Notes: generated from the letters alone by a model not told the origin. A stretch of 13,800 nucleotides of DNA from Omnitrophica bacterium GWA2_41_15 (GCA_919902485.1 CAKKRB010000159.1:1-13800); one strand, 5' to 3'. Counted from the first letter of the stretch, positions 1 to 7,492 are shown. Made by a program: numbers and translations.

Positions 1-2
1 TT

Positions 3-812
3 TGTTTCAAGGCAGAGGAGTCTAAAAATGCCCTGAGAAAAGACAAGCTATGCTGTCAGGTTATAGATTGCAATGGGCCGGATGTATTGCTTACAGAGAG
101 GTATTCAGGTTTTCCTGATATTAATACAACAATGCTTACTTTGCGCGTAGCTACTCATTTATGGACACTGCATGAAAACTGCAATACCAAGATATTTACT
201 CTTAAGCCCACGCATCGAAGCGGGAAGATAATAGCGGTATTGAATGACAGTATGACTAAAGGAGAGATATATCTATGGCGCAAGGAGGATGATTGGCTTA
301 GTACCAGGCTCGGCAGGATTATTCTGGATAATCTAGCTGCCATGAATAAGAGATTTATGTTCCATGCATGCGGGATTAAAGATGGCAAAGACGGCTATCT
401 TTTTCTGGGAAGGTCAGGAGCAGGGAAGACTACAATAGCCAGGTTATGGCGTAAAGAAAATGCAGAGATATTTGACGATGACAGGATAGCAGTGTACAGG
501 AAAAAAGGCAGCTTTGCAATATCCTCAGGGGAGGTATTTAAAAAAAATTCTTGCCATAATTATTCTGCGTCTCGGAAGGCAGCGTTAAAAAATATTTTCT
601 TCTTAAAACATGGCATGAAAAACAAAGTTACTATAAAGGATTGCAGAGATACGCTTAAAGCTATGCTTAAGGAATCGCTTACATTAGACTGGGATAGAAA
701 GGTGTTAAGGGATATGTTTTGCTTTTATATGGATTTAGCAGTTAATGTCAGAGGATATGATTTAGAGTTTGTGCAGGATGATACATGTATAGATTTTATT
801 AAGCAATTATAA
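3..812 (+). CDS. HPr kinase-like (HprK-related) P-loop kinase, 5' end outside window
   Basis: The frame is open from the left edge, so at least 269 residues are visible and the true start is probably upstream. A TTG at 87 is possible, but coding-like sequence (CQVIDCNGPDVLLTERY) precedes it. A Walker A motif GRSGAGKTT lies at 408-434, and an acidic FDDDR segment about 16 residues later fits the Walker B region of HPr kinase/phosphorylase relatives. In such proteins the P-loop kinase phosphorylates Ser on a protein or peptide. Some HprK homologues sit in RiPP clusters, for example the lasso peptide tailoring kinases of the ThcoK/paeninodin type, usually near PqqD-like proteins. Here it lies 63 bp upstream of a 47-codon peptide gene, so a role in phosphorylating or processing that peptide is inferred, not shown. 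I see no HPr gene nearby. A different HprK-related role in polysaccharide loci is the main alternative. Confidence 0.75.
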   Translation, partial: CFKAEESKNALRKDKLCCQVIDCNGPDVLLTERYSGFPDINTTMLTLRVATHLWTLHENCNTKIFTLKPTHRSGKIIAVLNDSMTKGEIYLWRKEDDWLSTRLGRIILDNLAAMNKRFMFHACGIKDGKDGYLFLGRSGAGKTTIARLWRKENAEIFDDDRIAVYRKKGSFAISSGEVFKKNSCHNYSASRKAALKNIFFLKHGMKNKVTIKDCRDTLKAMLKESLTLDWDRKVLRDMFCFYMDLAVNVRGYDLEFVQDDTCIDFIKQL

Positions 813-822
813 GTTAAAAAGC

Positions 823-851
823 TTGCAAAGAGTATCAAAAGAGAATATTAT
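823..851 (+). promoter_or_regulatory. Probable sigma70 promoter of the 47-residue peptide gene
   Basis: TTGCAA at 823-828 and TATTAT at 846-851 are separated by 17 bp. The predicted transcript would start near 858, just ahead of the AGGAGG site. It would let the peptide gene be expressed independently of the kinase gene, as is common for precursor peptides. Confidence 0.5.
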
Positions 852-875
852 TGTTAGATAGCAGGAGGGATAGAT

Positions 876-1019
876 ATGCGAAGGAAAAAAATAGTGCCTG
901 TAAAAAAGTCAAAGAAGCTGTATAAAACGCCTGAGATAGAGAAGGTCAGAGTCACCAGCTCTTATAGAATGGCTTGTACTGCGCCTGGCGGAGATACAAG
1001 CCCTCATTCCGCCGGCTGA
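876..1019 (+). CDS. Candidate RiPP-type precursor peptide, 47 residues
   Basis: The ATG at 876 has a near-perfect ribosome binding site, AGGAGG at 863-868, 7 nt upstream, which is the best in the window. The 47-residue product has a strongly basic N-terminus (MRRKKIVPVKKSKK), then LYKTPEIEKVRVTSS, then a short tail YRMACTAPGGDTSPHSAG. The YxxPxI motif at residues 16-21 resembles the YxxP element in leaders of lasso peptides and other RiPPs that is bound by PqqD-like recognition domains. The tail is rich in Ser, Thr, Gly and Pro and has a single Cys at residue 34. It sits between an HprK-like kinase and an S26-type peptidase, with a B12/radical SAM/SPASM-like protein beyond. I infer a ribosomally made, modified peptide. 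No lasso cyclase, transglutaminase-like leader peptidase or transporter is visible, so the product class is unknown. It could also be a small unrelated basic protein. Confidence 0.6.
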   Translation: MRRKKIVPVKKSKKLYKTPEIEKVRVTSSYRMACTAPGGDTSPHSAG

Positions 1020-1052
1020 TATCATATCATAAACGCTTTACGAATCTGGCAG

Positions 1053-1553
1053 ATGAAAAGCGAAGAAGTATTGCCTGCTTTATTTTCAGAGGTTTTTAAT
1101 AACAAAAAACCTATCCGTTTTGTCTTAAACGGTTCAAGCATGTACCCTGTTTTAAGAACAGGAGATATTCTGACAGTAAAACCAATTGATTTTAACGAAG
1201 CGGAAATAGGGGATATTCTTGCATACCAGGATATCTCTACAAAAAAGATCCTGGTCCATCGCATGGTTAGGAGAGAAAAAAACAGCGGATATGACATTAT
1301 ACTTACTGCTGCGGAAGCAGGGCAGCGCCTTAAATATGACCAGCCTCTGGTTCCAGATAAATGTCTTATCGCAAGGGTCGTTGATATTGAGCGGGGCACA
1401 GATAGGATTGACCTTACGAGGCCGCATAATATCTTAAAGGCAAAGATACGCGTCTACGCCTTGATTTATTTCCATATCCTGGTTCGTTTACATCGGAAGA
1501 TTTATGCGCTTATAGATAAACTATCCAGGCGGGAGATTGACCGCGTTCTTTAG
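1053..1553 (+). CDS. S24/S26-type (signal peptidase-like) serine peptidase
   Basis: This is a 166-residue protein. NGSSMYPVL (residues 26-34) is the conserved box around the nucleophile Ser29 of S26 peptidases. RTGDIL follows at residues 35-40, and LVHRMV places His69 where ER/SipW-type (S26B) signal peptidases have their general base. Where those enzymes usually have a KGD(N) segment with the third catalytic residue, this protein reads LTAAEAGQRLKYD, so the acid may be replaced or shifted. There is no clear N-terminal membrane anchor; a hydrophobic stretch lies late (around residues 142-153), which suggests a cytoplasmic or peripherally bound enzyme. It lies 33 nt after the peptide gene and in the same frame. 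No good ribosome binding site precedes the ATG, so translation may be coupled. Leader removal from the 47-residue peptide is a plausible but unproved role. Confidence 0.7.
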   Translation: MKSEEVLPALFSEVFNNKKPIRFVLNGSSMYPVLRTGDILTVKPIDFNEAEIGDILAYQDISTKKILVHRMVRREKNSGYDIILTAAEAGQRLKYDQPLVPDKCLIARVVDIERGTDRIDLTRPHNILKAKIRVYALIYFHILVRLHRKIYALIDKLSRREIDRVL

Positions 1554-3629
1554 ATTCATCAAGGCAATAAATTTATCAATGCGGGCTGAGTATTCCCTTT
1601 TTATCCTGCAAAATGTTTCAGGGTAGATACCTCCCAGAAAAGGGCATTGGGAACAATAATCTTTTACGGGGCATTTTTCACAGCCCCGTTTTTTTCTTTC
1701 AGATTGTATATAACCCGCGCATCTCTTTTTAATTTTCTCAACAGGTTCGCCTAACTTTCCTATTATCTTTCCATGAAAACATGTGGATATACGGAGTTTT
1801 TTATCAACGATTAACCTGCTGAGATTTTTGGCAGGGCAGCTGCGCGACCATCTGCACGCATCAACCAGGGTAAATTGGCTTATTTTATTTGAGAAAATTC
1901 TGCCGGCTAATTCAGGCATATTTAGAAGCAATTTTTCAAATTCAGCCATACGGGCGGCAGATGAGATATCAAGAATAATATTCCTGCTTGTCGAGCCTTT
2001 GTTTAAGAATATATCGGAGAATTTAAATTGGTTTAGCCAATACGAATGCACTTCATGATAGGGGTAATAATTTTTAAGCATGTTATAATCAATGCGGTTA
2101 TTTTGATAACCCAAGCCTAATATTTTCCCCAGACGCGTATGGCGTATCTTTATTTTTCTATTTCCTTGAACAGTATGCCTGCCTGTATATTGCGCAAGGA
2201 ATAAAATAGATTGTACCGGGGTTATATCCTGAAGCTCATTTAAAAAAGGAGCGTTATTATCTGTGAATAATAATGAATGAGCGAATGAGCGGATATTTAA
2301 AAAGCCCATTAAAAACGCGTTACACAAAAATGTGTTAATTCTTTTTTTTGCCGCAATATTAGAATTGGTTAATATCGGGATGTTAAACAGTTTGTGCCAC
2401 GGTATCCTGAGCCATTTTTCAGAGGCTTTTAATTTATCCCCCTTGAATGCTCTAAATAGTTCTGTGCCAGGGTATATACCAAGATAGTTGCAATAGCAAA
2501 GCCGCAGCCCTAAACGCTTAACAAAGTTAATTGTCCTCAAGATATCTTTGACGCCTTCTCCTGGCAGGCCCAGTATTATGCTTGCCTCAGTCTCAAATCC
2601 GATTCTTTTAGCAAGCGCAACCGCTAGTTTTAGTTTATCAAGAAATCTTTTCTCAGGCCTGAACCTGTCTATTTTTTTGTAAAACAGCCGTATTTTTTTT
2701 ACCCTGAACAGTGTTTTTGGATTAACGCTTTCTATGCCAAAGCTTATATTTTTTACGCCTGACTTATAGAGCAGGCGAAGGATTTTTTCATTGACGTAGT
2801 CAGCGCGGGTAGATACCGCTATATTCAGGTTAAGGTTTTTCTTTATTATATAATTGCAGATTTGTTCCGTCCTGTTATTGCTTAAAGTAAAACAATCGTC
2901 ATATATCCTTATAGCGCGCGCTTGTTTTCCTTTTAATGCGTTATGAATAATCTCTAATTCTGCCGCTACTCTTTCAGGGGAGTGATAGCGTATAGTGTGC
3001 TTTGATATAGCAGCGCAGTTGCAGTAAGTGCATTTAAAGATGCAGCCCCTGGATGTGATTACGGGGATTTCTTCGCCGTGGTTAATGATATCCGCAGGAT
3101 TTAATATATTATTTATATAAGGGGATGGCAATGCGTCAAGCTGAGCCAGCGGCCTGTCCGGGGCGCGGATTACCCTGTTATTAAGGCGGTAAGTTATACC
3201 CTGGATGCTGGAAAATATCCGGTTTCTTTTAAGATGTTCAATAATCTCTCTTGTAGTGAATTCGCCTTCGCCCCTGACGCAGATGTCTATTTCAGGGACA
3301 TTGTGCAAAACAGCCCTGTCAGAAAAAGTCGGCGTTGGGCCTCCCGCTATGATGAAAATACCGGGTTTGCGTTTTTTGAGATGCCTGCATAATGTTTTTA
3401 TCAGGAAATAATTAGTATGATAGCAGGTGAAACCTACGATATTTGTCTCAAAGGAGAGGATTTTATCTGTTATTTGAGGTATAGTTAATAATTTATAATT
3501 ATAGAATTGTTCTGCGGATACGCCTTCTTGCTGCAGATAGGCGATGATATAGGCTGTTCCGAGGCAATGAGAAAAATGGCCTGTTGCGTGATTTGGGAAA
3601 AGAAAAAGGATTTCTGGTTTAACAGGCAT
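1521..3629 (-). CDS. B12-binding-like radical SAM protein with C-terminal SPASM-like Cys cluster
   Basis: This is a 702-residue protein. The N-terminal ~160 residues match a cobalamin-binding Rossmann domain of B12-radical SAM enzymes (FPNHATGH, IIAGGPTPTF, CVRGEGEFT), but the DxHxxG cobalt-ligand motif is absent. The radical SAM core follows with SRGCIFKCTYCNC: CxxxCxxC at Cys196, 200 and 203 binds the SAM-activating 4Fe-4S cluster. Later core motifs include SFGIESVNPKT and ILGLPGEG. Near the C-terminus, C650-x2-C653-x5-C659-x2-C662-x11-C674, preceded by C617 and C637, resembles a SPASM domain that carries auxiliary Fe-S clusters in peptide- and protein-modifying enzymes. This supports action on a peptide, perhaps the one encoded at 876-1019; methylation or another radical reaction cannot be told apart from sequence. 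The gene is convergent with the peptidase gene and overlaps its 3' end by 33 bp. The ATG at 3629 has no clear ribosome binding site, so the start is less sure than the rest. Confidence 0.8.
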   Translation of the reverse strand: MPVKPEILFLFPNHATGHFSHCLGTAYIIAYLQQEGVSAEQFYNYKLLTIPQITDKILSFETNIVGFTCYHTNYFLIKTLCRHLKKRKPGIFIIAGGPTPTFSDRAVLHNVPEIDICVRGEGEFTTREIIEHLKRNRIFSSIQGITYRLNNRVIRAPDRPLAQLDALPSPYINNILNPADIINHGEEIPVITSRGCIFKCTYCNCAAISKHTIRYHSPERVAAELEIIHNALKGKQARAIRIYDDCFTLSNNRTEQICNYIIKKNLNLNIAVSTRADYVNEKILRLLYKSGVKNISFGIESVNPKTLFRVKKIRLFYKKIDRFRPEKRFLDKLKLAVALAKRIGFETEASIILGLPGEGVKDILRTINFVKRLGLRLCYCNYLGIYPGTELFRAFKGDKLKASEKWLRIPWHKLFNIPILTNSNIAAKKRINTFLCNAFLMGFLNIRSFAHSLLFTDNNAPFLNELQDITPVQSILFLAQYTGRHTVQGNRKIKIRHTRLGKILGLGYQNNRIDYNMLKNYYPYHEVHSYWLNQFKFSDIFLNKGSTSRNIILDISSAARMAEFEKLLLNMPELAGRIFSNKISQFTLVDACRWSRSCPAKNLSRLIVDKKLRISTCFHGKIIGKLGEPVEKIKKRCAGYIQSERKKRGCEKCPVKDYCSQCPFLGGIYPETFCRIKREYSARIDKFIALMNLKNAVNLPPG

Positions 3630-3632
3630 TAT

Positions 3633-3640
3633 GTTATACT
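3633..3640. promoter_or_regulatory. Overlapping divergent -10 elements between two radical SAM genes
   Basis: Only 24 bp separate the two start codons. On the plus strand TGTTATACT at 3632-3640 is an extended -10 box, 13 nt before the ATG at 3654. On the minus strand TATAAC (3638-3633) overlaps it. No good -35 is seen for either direction. A bidirectional promoter is inferred. Confidence 0.35.
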
Positions 3641-3653
3641 ATTTTTTATAGAT

Positions 3654-5129
3654 ATGAAGACTAAAAAAAGCCGTCTATTGCCTCATAAAGCAAGATTTTT
3701 TACGCAAAAAGAGGCTGTTGCCACAAACAGGAAACGCGAGAGATATCTACGTCTACTTTCCGATAAAATTTGTTTTAGTTTTATGGATAATAAGGCCCAT
3801 GCCGGCGCTCTATCTCCTGGCTGTTTTATGTGCGCAAAAGGGACGTGGTCATGCGTATTTATACACGATAAGTGTACCACAGATTGTTTTTTTTGTCCAG
3901 GCGACAGGAAAAGCATAGGCTGGAATTCAGGGAGGACAGAGGGAATCATTTTTTCTAACCCGGATGATTACGCTGATTACGTAAATAAATTTGGCTTTAA
4001 GGGCGCAGGCTTCAGCGGAGGAGAGCCATTGCTGGTATTTGATAAACTTACGCGGTATATAAAAACATTAAGAAAGAAAAATGGAGACGGCTTGTATATA
4101 TGGATGTATAGCAATGGAGACCTGATAGACATTTCTAAATTAAAAAAGTTAAAAGAGTCAGGGCTTAATGAGATCAGGTTTAATATTGCTGCCCGTGGTT
4201 ACGACCTTAAGCCTGTCAGGATGGCCTCGGGTATTATTGATAAAGTTACGGTTGAGATTCCTGCAATACCAGAGGATTATGAAATAGTTAAAAGATTGCT
4301 GCCCAAGCTATATGAAATCGGAGTTAATTTTTTAAACATCCATCAGTTAGACACCTATCCTCATAACTATAAGAACTATGTTAAACGAAAATACAGACTG
4401 CTTGATATCCCTTATAGCCCTGTTTTTGCGTCAGAGTTAGCGGCTCTGAAAATTTTAAAATATGCGGTAGATAAAAAAATAAAACTCCCAGTCAATTATT
4501 GTTCTTCCGCATACAAAAATAACATCCAGCTTAATAGCAAGAGGCAGAGGTTCGCGCTATGGCTTAAAGATAGATTTTATGATATTACAGAGGCAGGTTA
4601 CATACGCAGTTTTTATATTGAAGGCAGAGAGGGCGATCTGAAAAAAGTAACAGGGGCATTTAAAAGGAATGCTTATCTGGATGGTCTGTGGGCATTGAAA
4701 AGGGATGAAGGGAAGATTTATATAAGCCAGCATCTTCTAAAACAAATCCCGGACAGCGCGTGTAATTTTAATTTAAATGTCTCTTATTACAAGCCTGTTA
4801 TTAGATGGAGGCCTGTGAAAAATATTTTAACCAGGACTGTGTCTTTGAACTCAAGGAAGACAATCGCAGTAGAGGGGCTTAGAGTTTTTGACTTTATAAA
4901 AATGAGCCCTTTGGCTAGAAAAACTTTTGTAAAGATGTTTATAGAGAAGAAAGGCGTGGATAAATCTATAGGGTATTTTTACCGTAATTATAACCTCTTG
5001 GCGCGTAAAAATATTAAAGAAATGCGGAAAGAGATCAGGGCATTGTTTGGTTTAAGGCAGTTGGAATGGGCAGGATGTGGATTTCCGAAAATTAAGCAGC
5101 ATGGCCTGCCTTTTTCTTTTTATGAATAG
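3654..5129 (+). CDS. Radical SAM protein, COG2108-like (PFL-activase related)
   Basis: This is a 491-residue protein from the ATG at 3654. A longer open frame reaches back to 3507, but its extra residues (MFCGYAFLLQ...) overlap the opposite gene antisense and look non-coding. The radical SAM cluster motif is KCTTDCFFCPGD, with Cys74, 78 and 81 (CxxxCxxC). FSGGEPLL, with GGEP at residues 122-125, is the SAM-binding motif. Just before the cluster, PGCFMCAKGTWSC adds Cys57, 60 and 67. This arrangement is familiar from the uncharacterised family related to pyruvate formate-lyase activating enzyme (COG2108 type). The C-terminal ~200 residues have no motif I recognise. The substrate is unknown. It is the first of a tight run of same-strand genes leading into envelope functions, and lies divergent from the B12-type radical SAM gene, so it may belong with either. 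Confidence 0.75.
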   Translation: MKTKKSRLLPHKARFFTQKEAVATNRKRERYLRLLSDKICFSFMDNKAHAGALSPGCFMCAKGTWSCVFIHDKCTTDCFFCPGDRKSIGWNSGRTEGIIFSNPDDYADYVNKFGFKGAGFSGGEPLLVFDKLTRYIKTLRKKNGDGLYIWMYSNGDLIDISKLKKLKESGLNEIRFNIAARGYDLKPVRMASGIIDKVTVEIPAIPEDYEIVKRLLPKLYEIGVNFLNIHQLDTYPHNYKNYVKRKYRLLDIPYSPVFASELAALKILKYAVDKKIKLPVNYCSSAYKNNIQLNSKRQRFALWLKDRFYDITEAGYIRSFYIEGREGDLKKVTGAFKRNAYLDGLWALKRDEGKIYISQHLLKQIPDSACNFNLNVSYYKPVIRWRPVKNILTRTVSLNSRKTIAVEGLRVFDFIKMSPLARKTFVKMFIEKKGVDKSIGYFYRNYNLLARKNIKEMRKEIRALFGLRQLEWAGCGFPKIKQHGLPFSFYE

Positions 5130-6492
5130 AAAATTGATTATAAATAGAATTTCGTTGGTAATAGCCGGCGTTTTAGCTGCCCTGCTGCTTTTAGAAACAG
5201 GGTTGCGCCTGACAGGCATTGCTTTTCTGTCTTTTCAGGAATATGAAAATAAAAAGACCGTGAGGTATAATAAGGGATATCGCATACTTTGCCTTGGGGA
5301 TTCCCTTACTACATTAGGAGGGAGAAACTCCTATCCTGGCCATCTTCAGGCGATTCTCAATCAAAATACCCCGGACCTTAAATGCAGCGTAATCAATAAA
5401 GGCTGGATCGGAGCCACATCCGAAGATATTATTTCGAAAATAGAGGCATACCTGAAGTTGTATAAGCCGGATATGATAGTTGCGATGATGGGGATTAATG
5501 ACCCAAAGGAGCCTGTCCTATATACAAAAGATAATAAATTTAGAATACTTGTAAAATCTATGCGGCTATATAAATTATTTACACGCCTTTCAAATAAAAC
5601 AACCCTGTCAATAAAGAGAGGTCAACACGATTCGGAAACTTTTTATAAAAATGCAATTAATAAGCATCCGGAAGGCAGCAATGCTTATCTCGCCTTGAGT
5701 GGTTTTTATTGGCGTCACGAAAGATTTGAAGAGGCAGAGTTGAATATTAAAAAGGCAGTCGATATGGATCCTGGCAATATAAGACCATGGCTTTTGTTAG
5801 CATGGTTTTATAGCGAACTGGAGAGGTTTCAGGAGGCAGAGGATATTTTTAAGAAAGGCATAGAGGCGCATCCAGATAGCGTTGAACTGTATATGCATAG
5901 GGCAGCTTTTTACAAAGAACAGGGCAGGTTTAAGGAAGCGGAAGAAACCCTTGAAAGGGTCAGAGAAATAGACAAAAATATAAGCCTGACTTATATACAC
6001 CTTGTTTCTTTTGACAATGACCGCGAAAGGCTTAAAGATGCGGAGATTATATTTAAAGACAGGATATCCAAACAACCTCTGGATGACAGGTTGTTCGGGG
6101 GCCTTGCGCTTTGTTATGAATACATGGGGCGGTATGAAGATGCTGATGAGTGTTTTATGAAAGCCGATAGCCTCAGGGCCAGTTATTATAATCCTGTTAC
6201 ATGGTTTAATTACCAGGAGTTAGCCAAGATTGCCAGAAGCAAGGGAGTAAAGCTGATATGTGTTCAGTATCCTATGCGAAGCCTCAATTCATTGCTAAAG
6301 ATGTTTGTAGATGCCGATGGCATCATATTCGTAGATAATGAAGCCATATTTAAACAGGCAGTAAGGCAAAAAGGCTATGACGAGTACTTCATAGATACAT
6401 TTGGCGGAGATTTTGGCCATTGTACAGATAGAGGTAACTATCTTCTTGCAAGGAATATCGCCAAGAGTATCTCGGAGTATTTAAAAAAATAG
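5122..6492 (+). CDS. Membrane-anchored SGNH/GDSL-type hydrolase interrupted by TPR repeats
   Basis: This is a 456-residue protein from the ATG at 5122, whose start overlaps the previous stop codon (ATGAATAG), suggesting translational coupling. A longer frame to 5077 adds residues before the membrane helix and is less likely. One hydrophobic helix (about residues 10-32) is followed by block I LCLGDSLTT with nucleophile Ser61, block II-like INKGWIGATS, and block III MMGINDP with Asn126. Block V comes only at the end, as DFGH with Asp430 and His433. Between blocks III and V lie about 180 residues of degenerate TPR repeats (roughly 165-345), for example AYLALSGFYWRHERFEEAE. SGNH enzymes hydrolyse or transfer esters, often O-acetyl groups on glycans. 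With a glycosyltransferase gene next door, an envelope polysaccharide or glycolipid is a reasonable but unproved substrate. Confidence 0.8.
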   Translation: MNRKLIINRISLVIAGVLAALLLLETGLRLTGIAFLSFQEYENKKTVRYNKGYRILCLGDSLTTLGGRNSYPGHLQAILNQNTPDLKCSVINKGWIGATSEDIISKIEAYLKLYKPDMIVAMMGINDPKEPVLYTKDNKFRILVKSMRLYKLFTRLSNKTTLSIKRGQHDSETFYKNAINKHPEGSNAYLALSGFYWRHERFEEAELNIKKAVDMDPGNIRPWLLLAWFYSELERFQEAEDIFKKGIEAHPDSVELYMHRAAFYKEQGRFKEAEETLERVREIDKNISLTYIHLVSFDNDRERLKDAEIIFKDRISKQPLDDRLFGGLALCYEYMGRYEDADECFMKADSLRASYYNPVTWFNYQELAKIARSKGVKLICVQYPMRSLNSLLKMFVDADGIIFVDNEAIFKQAVRQKGYDEYFIDTFGGDFGHCTDRGNYLLARNIAKSISEYLKK

Positions 6493-6496
6493 AAAA

Positions 6497-7492
6497 ATGG
6501 CAATGCTGTTTAATAAAAGAAATATAAAAAGGATTCTTTTAATCCGTTTTAGCTGTATAGGGGATGTTATCCTTACAACGCCCGCTGTAGCTACAATACG
6601 GCATCATTTTCCACGCGCGCATATAACATACCTGACTGAAAAGGCGCCCAGTGAGGCGCTTAAAAATAACCCGCATATAGACAGGGTATTGATTTTTGAA
6701 AAAGGTATCGTGCGAAAGATGGCAAGAGAAAAACCTTATGATCTGGTTATAAATTTTGATTGGTTTTATTCTTCGCAAGCTTTATGTTTTTTATCCAGGG
6801 CAAAGTATAGAATAGGCTTTCCTGCCGCAGAAAAATCAATATATAAACTTGAAGCATGCGGCGCCTATAATATCAGGCCGATAAAGCCGCTGAAAAACCC
6901 GGATGTCATATGCCAGTTTTTAAATTTAACAAGGTCTCTGGGATTGAAAGATTATACAAAAGACACAGGATTTTATCTTACTAATCAAGAAAAGAGCTTT
7001 GCCGCTTCATATATGAAAAAACATAAGTTAGATGGAAACCTTATTATAGGAATGCACCCTGGAGGGCGCAGAAAAGAAGAGCTCTGGCCAACAGACAAAT
7101 TTGCAGCTCTTGCAGATAGAGGTATAAAAAACTTTTCAGCAGTTGTTTTAATATTTCAAGGGCCTGGCGAAGAAAGCAGGGTTATAGATATGTATGCTAA
7201 AATAAAGCAAAAACATAAAACTTTCATTGTGCCAGAGTTTTCTTTAAGAGAATATGCGTCCCTCGTAAAAAATTGCGATGTATTTATTGCCCATGACAGA
7301 GGCCCCATGCACATAGCTATTAGCTTAGGTGTTAAGACAATAGGGATTTTTACAACCCCTTATGCGAGAATATGGTTTCCCTATAAAGAAAAGAAAGATT
7401 GCGCTTATATAGAGAAAAAAAACGCGAAAATGATTACTGCTGAGGAGGTTTTTAGAAAAATAAAGTGTATTTTATCTAAAAATAGCAAATAA
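6497..7492 (+). CDS. GT9 family glycosyltransferase (heptosyltransferase-like)
   Basis: This is a 331-residue protein, the usual length for ADP-heptose:LPS heptosyltransferases (WaaF/RfaF-type, GT9). The N-terminal half opens with ILLIRFSCIGDVILTTPAV, the family's acceptor-side signature. The C-terminal half has GMHPGG (residues 185-190) and AHDRGPMHIAISLGVKTIGIF (from residue 265), the nucleotide-sugar binding region. It probably transfers a heptose or similar sugar to a lipid or glycan on the cytoplasmic face. It starts 4 nt after the previous stop codon with no obvious ribosome binding site, so it is likely translated with the SGNH gene. The ATG at 6503 is a possible alternative start. The exact sugar cannot be told. 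Confidence 0.85.
   Translation: MAMLFNKRNIKRILLIRFSCIGDVILTTPAVATIRHHFPRAHITYLTEKAPSEALKNNPHIDRVLIFEKGIVRKMAREKPYDLVINFDWFYSSQALCFLSRAKYRIGFPAAEKSIYKLEACGAYNIRPIKPLKNPDVICQFLNLTRSLGLKDYTKDTGFYLTNQEKSFAASYMKKHKLDGNLIIGMHPGGRRKEELWPTDKFAALADRGIKNFSAVVLIFQGPGEESRVIDMYAKIKQKHKTFIVPEFSLREYASLVKNCDVFIAHDRGPMHIAISLGVKTIGIFTTPYARIWFPYKEKKDCAYIEKKNAKMITAEEVFRKIKCILSKNSK

Noticed and set aside
87..812. Kinase gene starting at the TTG at 87
   Set aside because: The frame is open with plausible protein sequence back to the left edge, so the real start is most likely outside the window.
876..1019. The peptide as a classical lasso peptide precursor
   Set aside because: The YxxP motif fits, but the core lacks a clear leader-cleavage Thr-x-Gly context and no asparagine synthetase-like cyclase is in the window.
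1022..1427. Minus-strand open frames opposite the peptidase gene
   Set aside because: They are shadows of a clear S26-type gene with no recognisable motifs of their own.
876..1553. TGA recoded as a sense codon
   Set aside because: The gene ending at 11807 uses TGA as an ordinary stop, and no other gene here needs TGA to be read through.
3507..3653. N-terminal extension of the second radical SAM protein
   Set aside because: It lies antisense to the first codons of the opposite gene and its residues look non-coding; the ATG at 3654 follows an extended -10 box.
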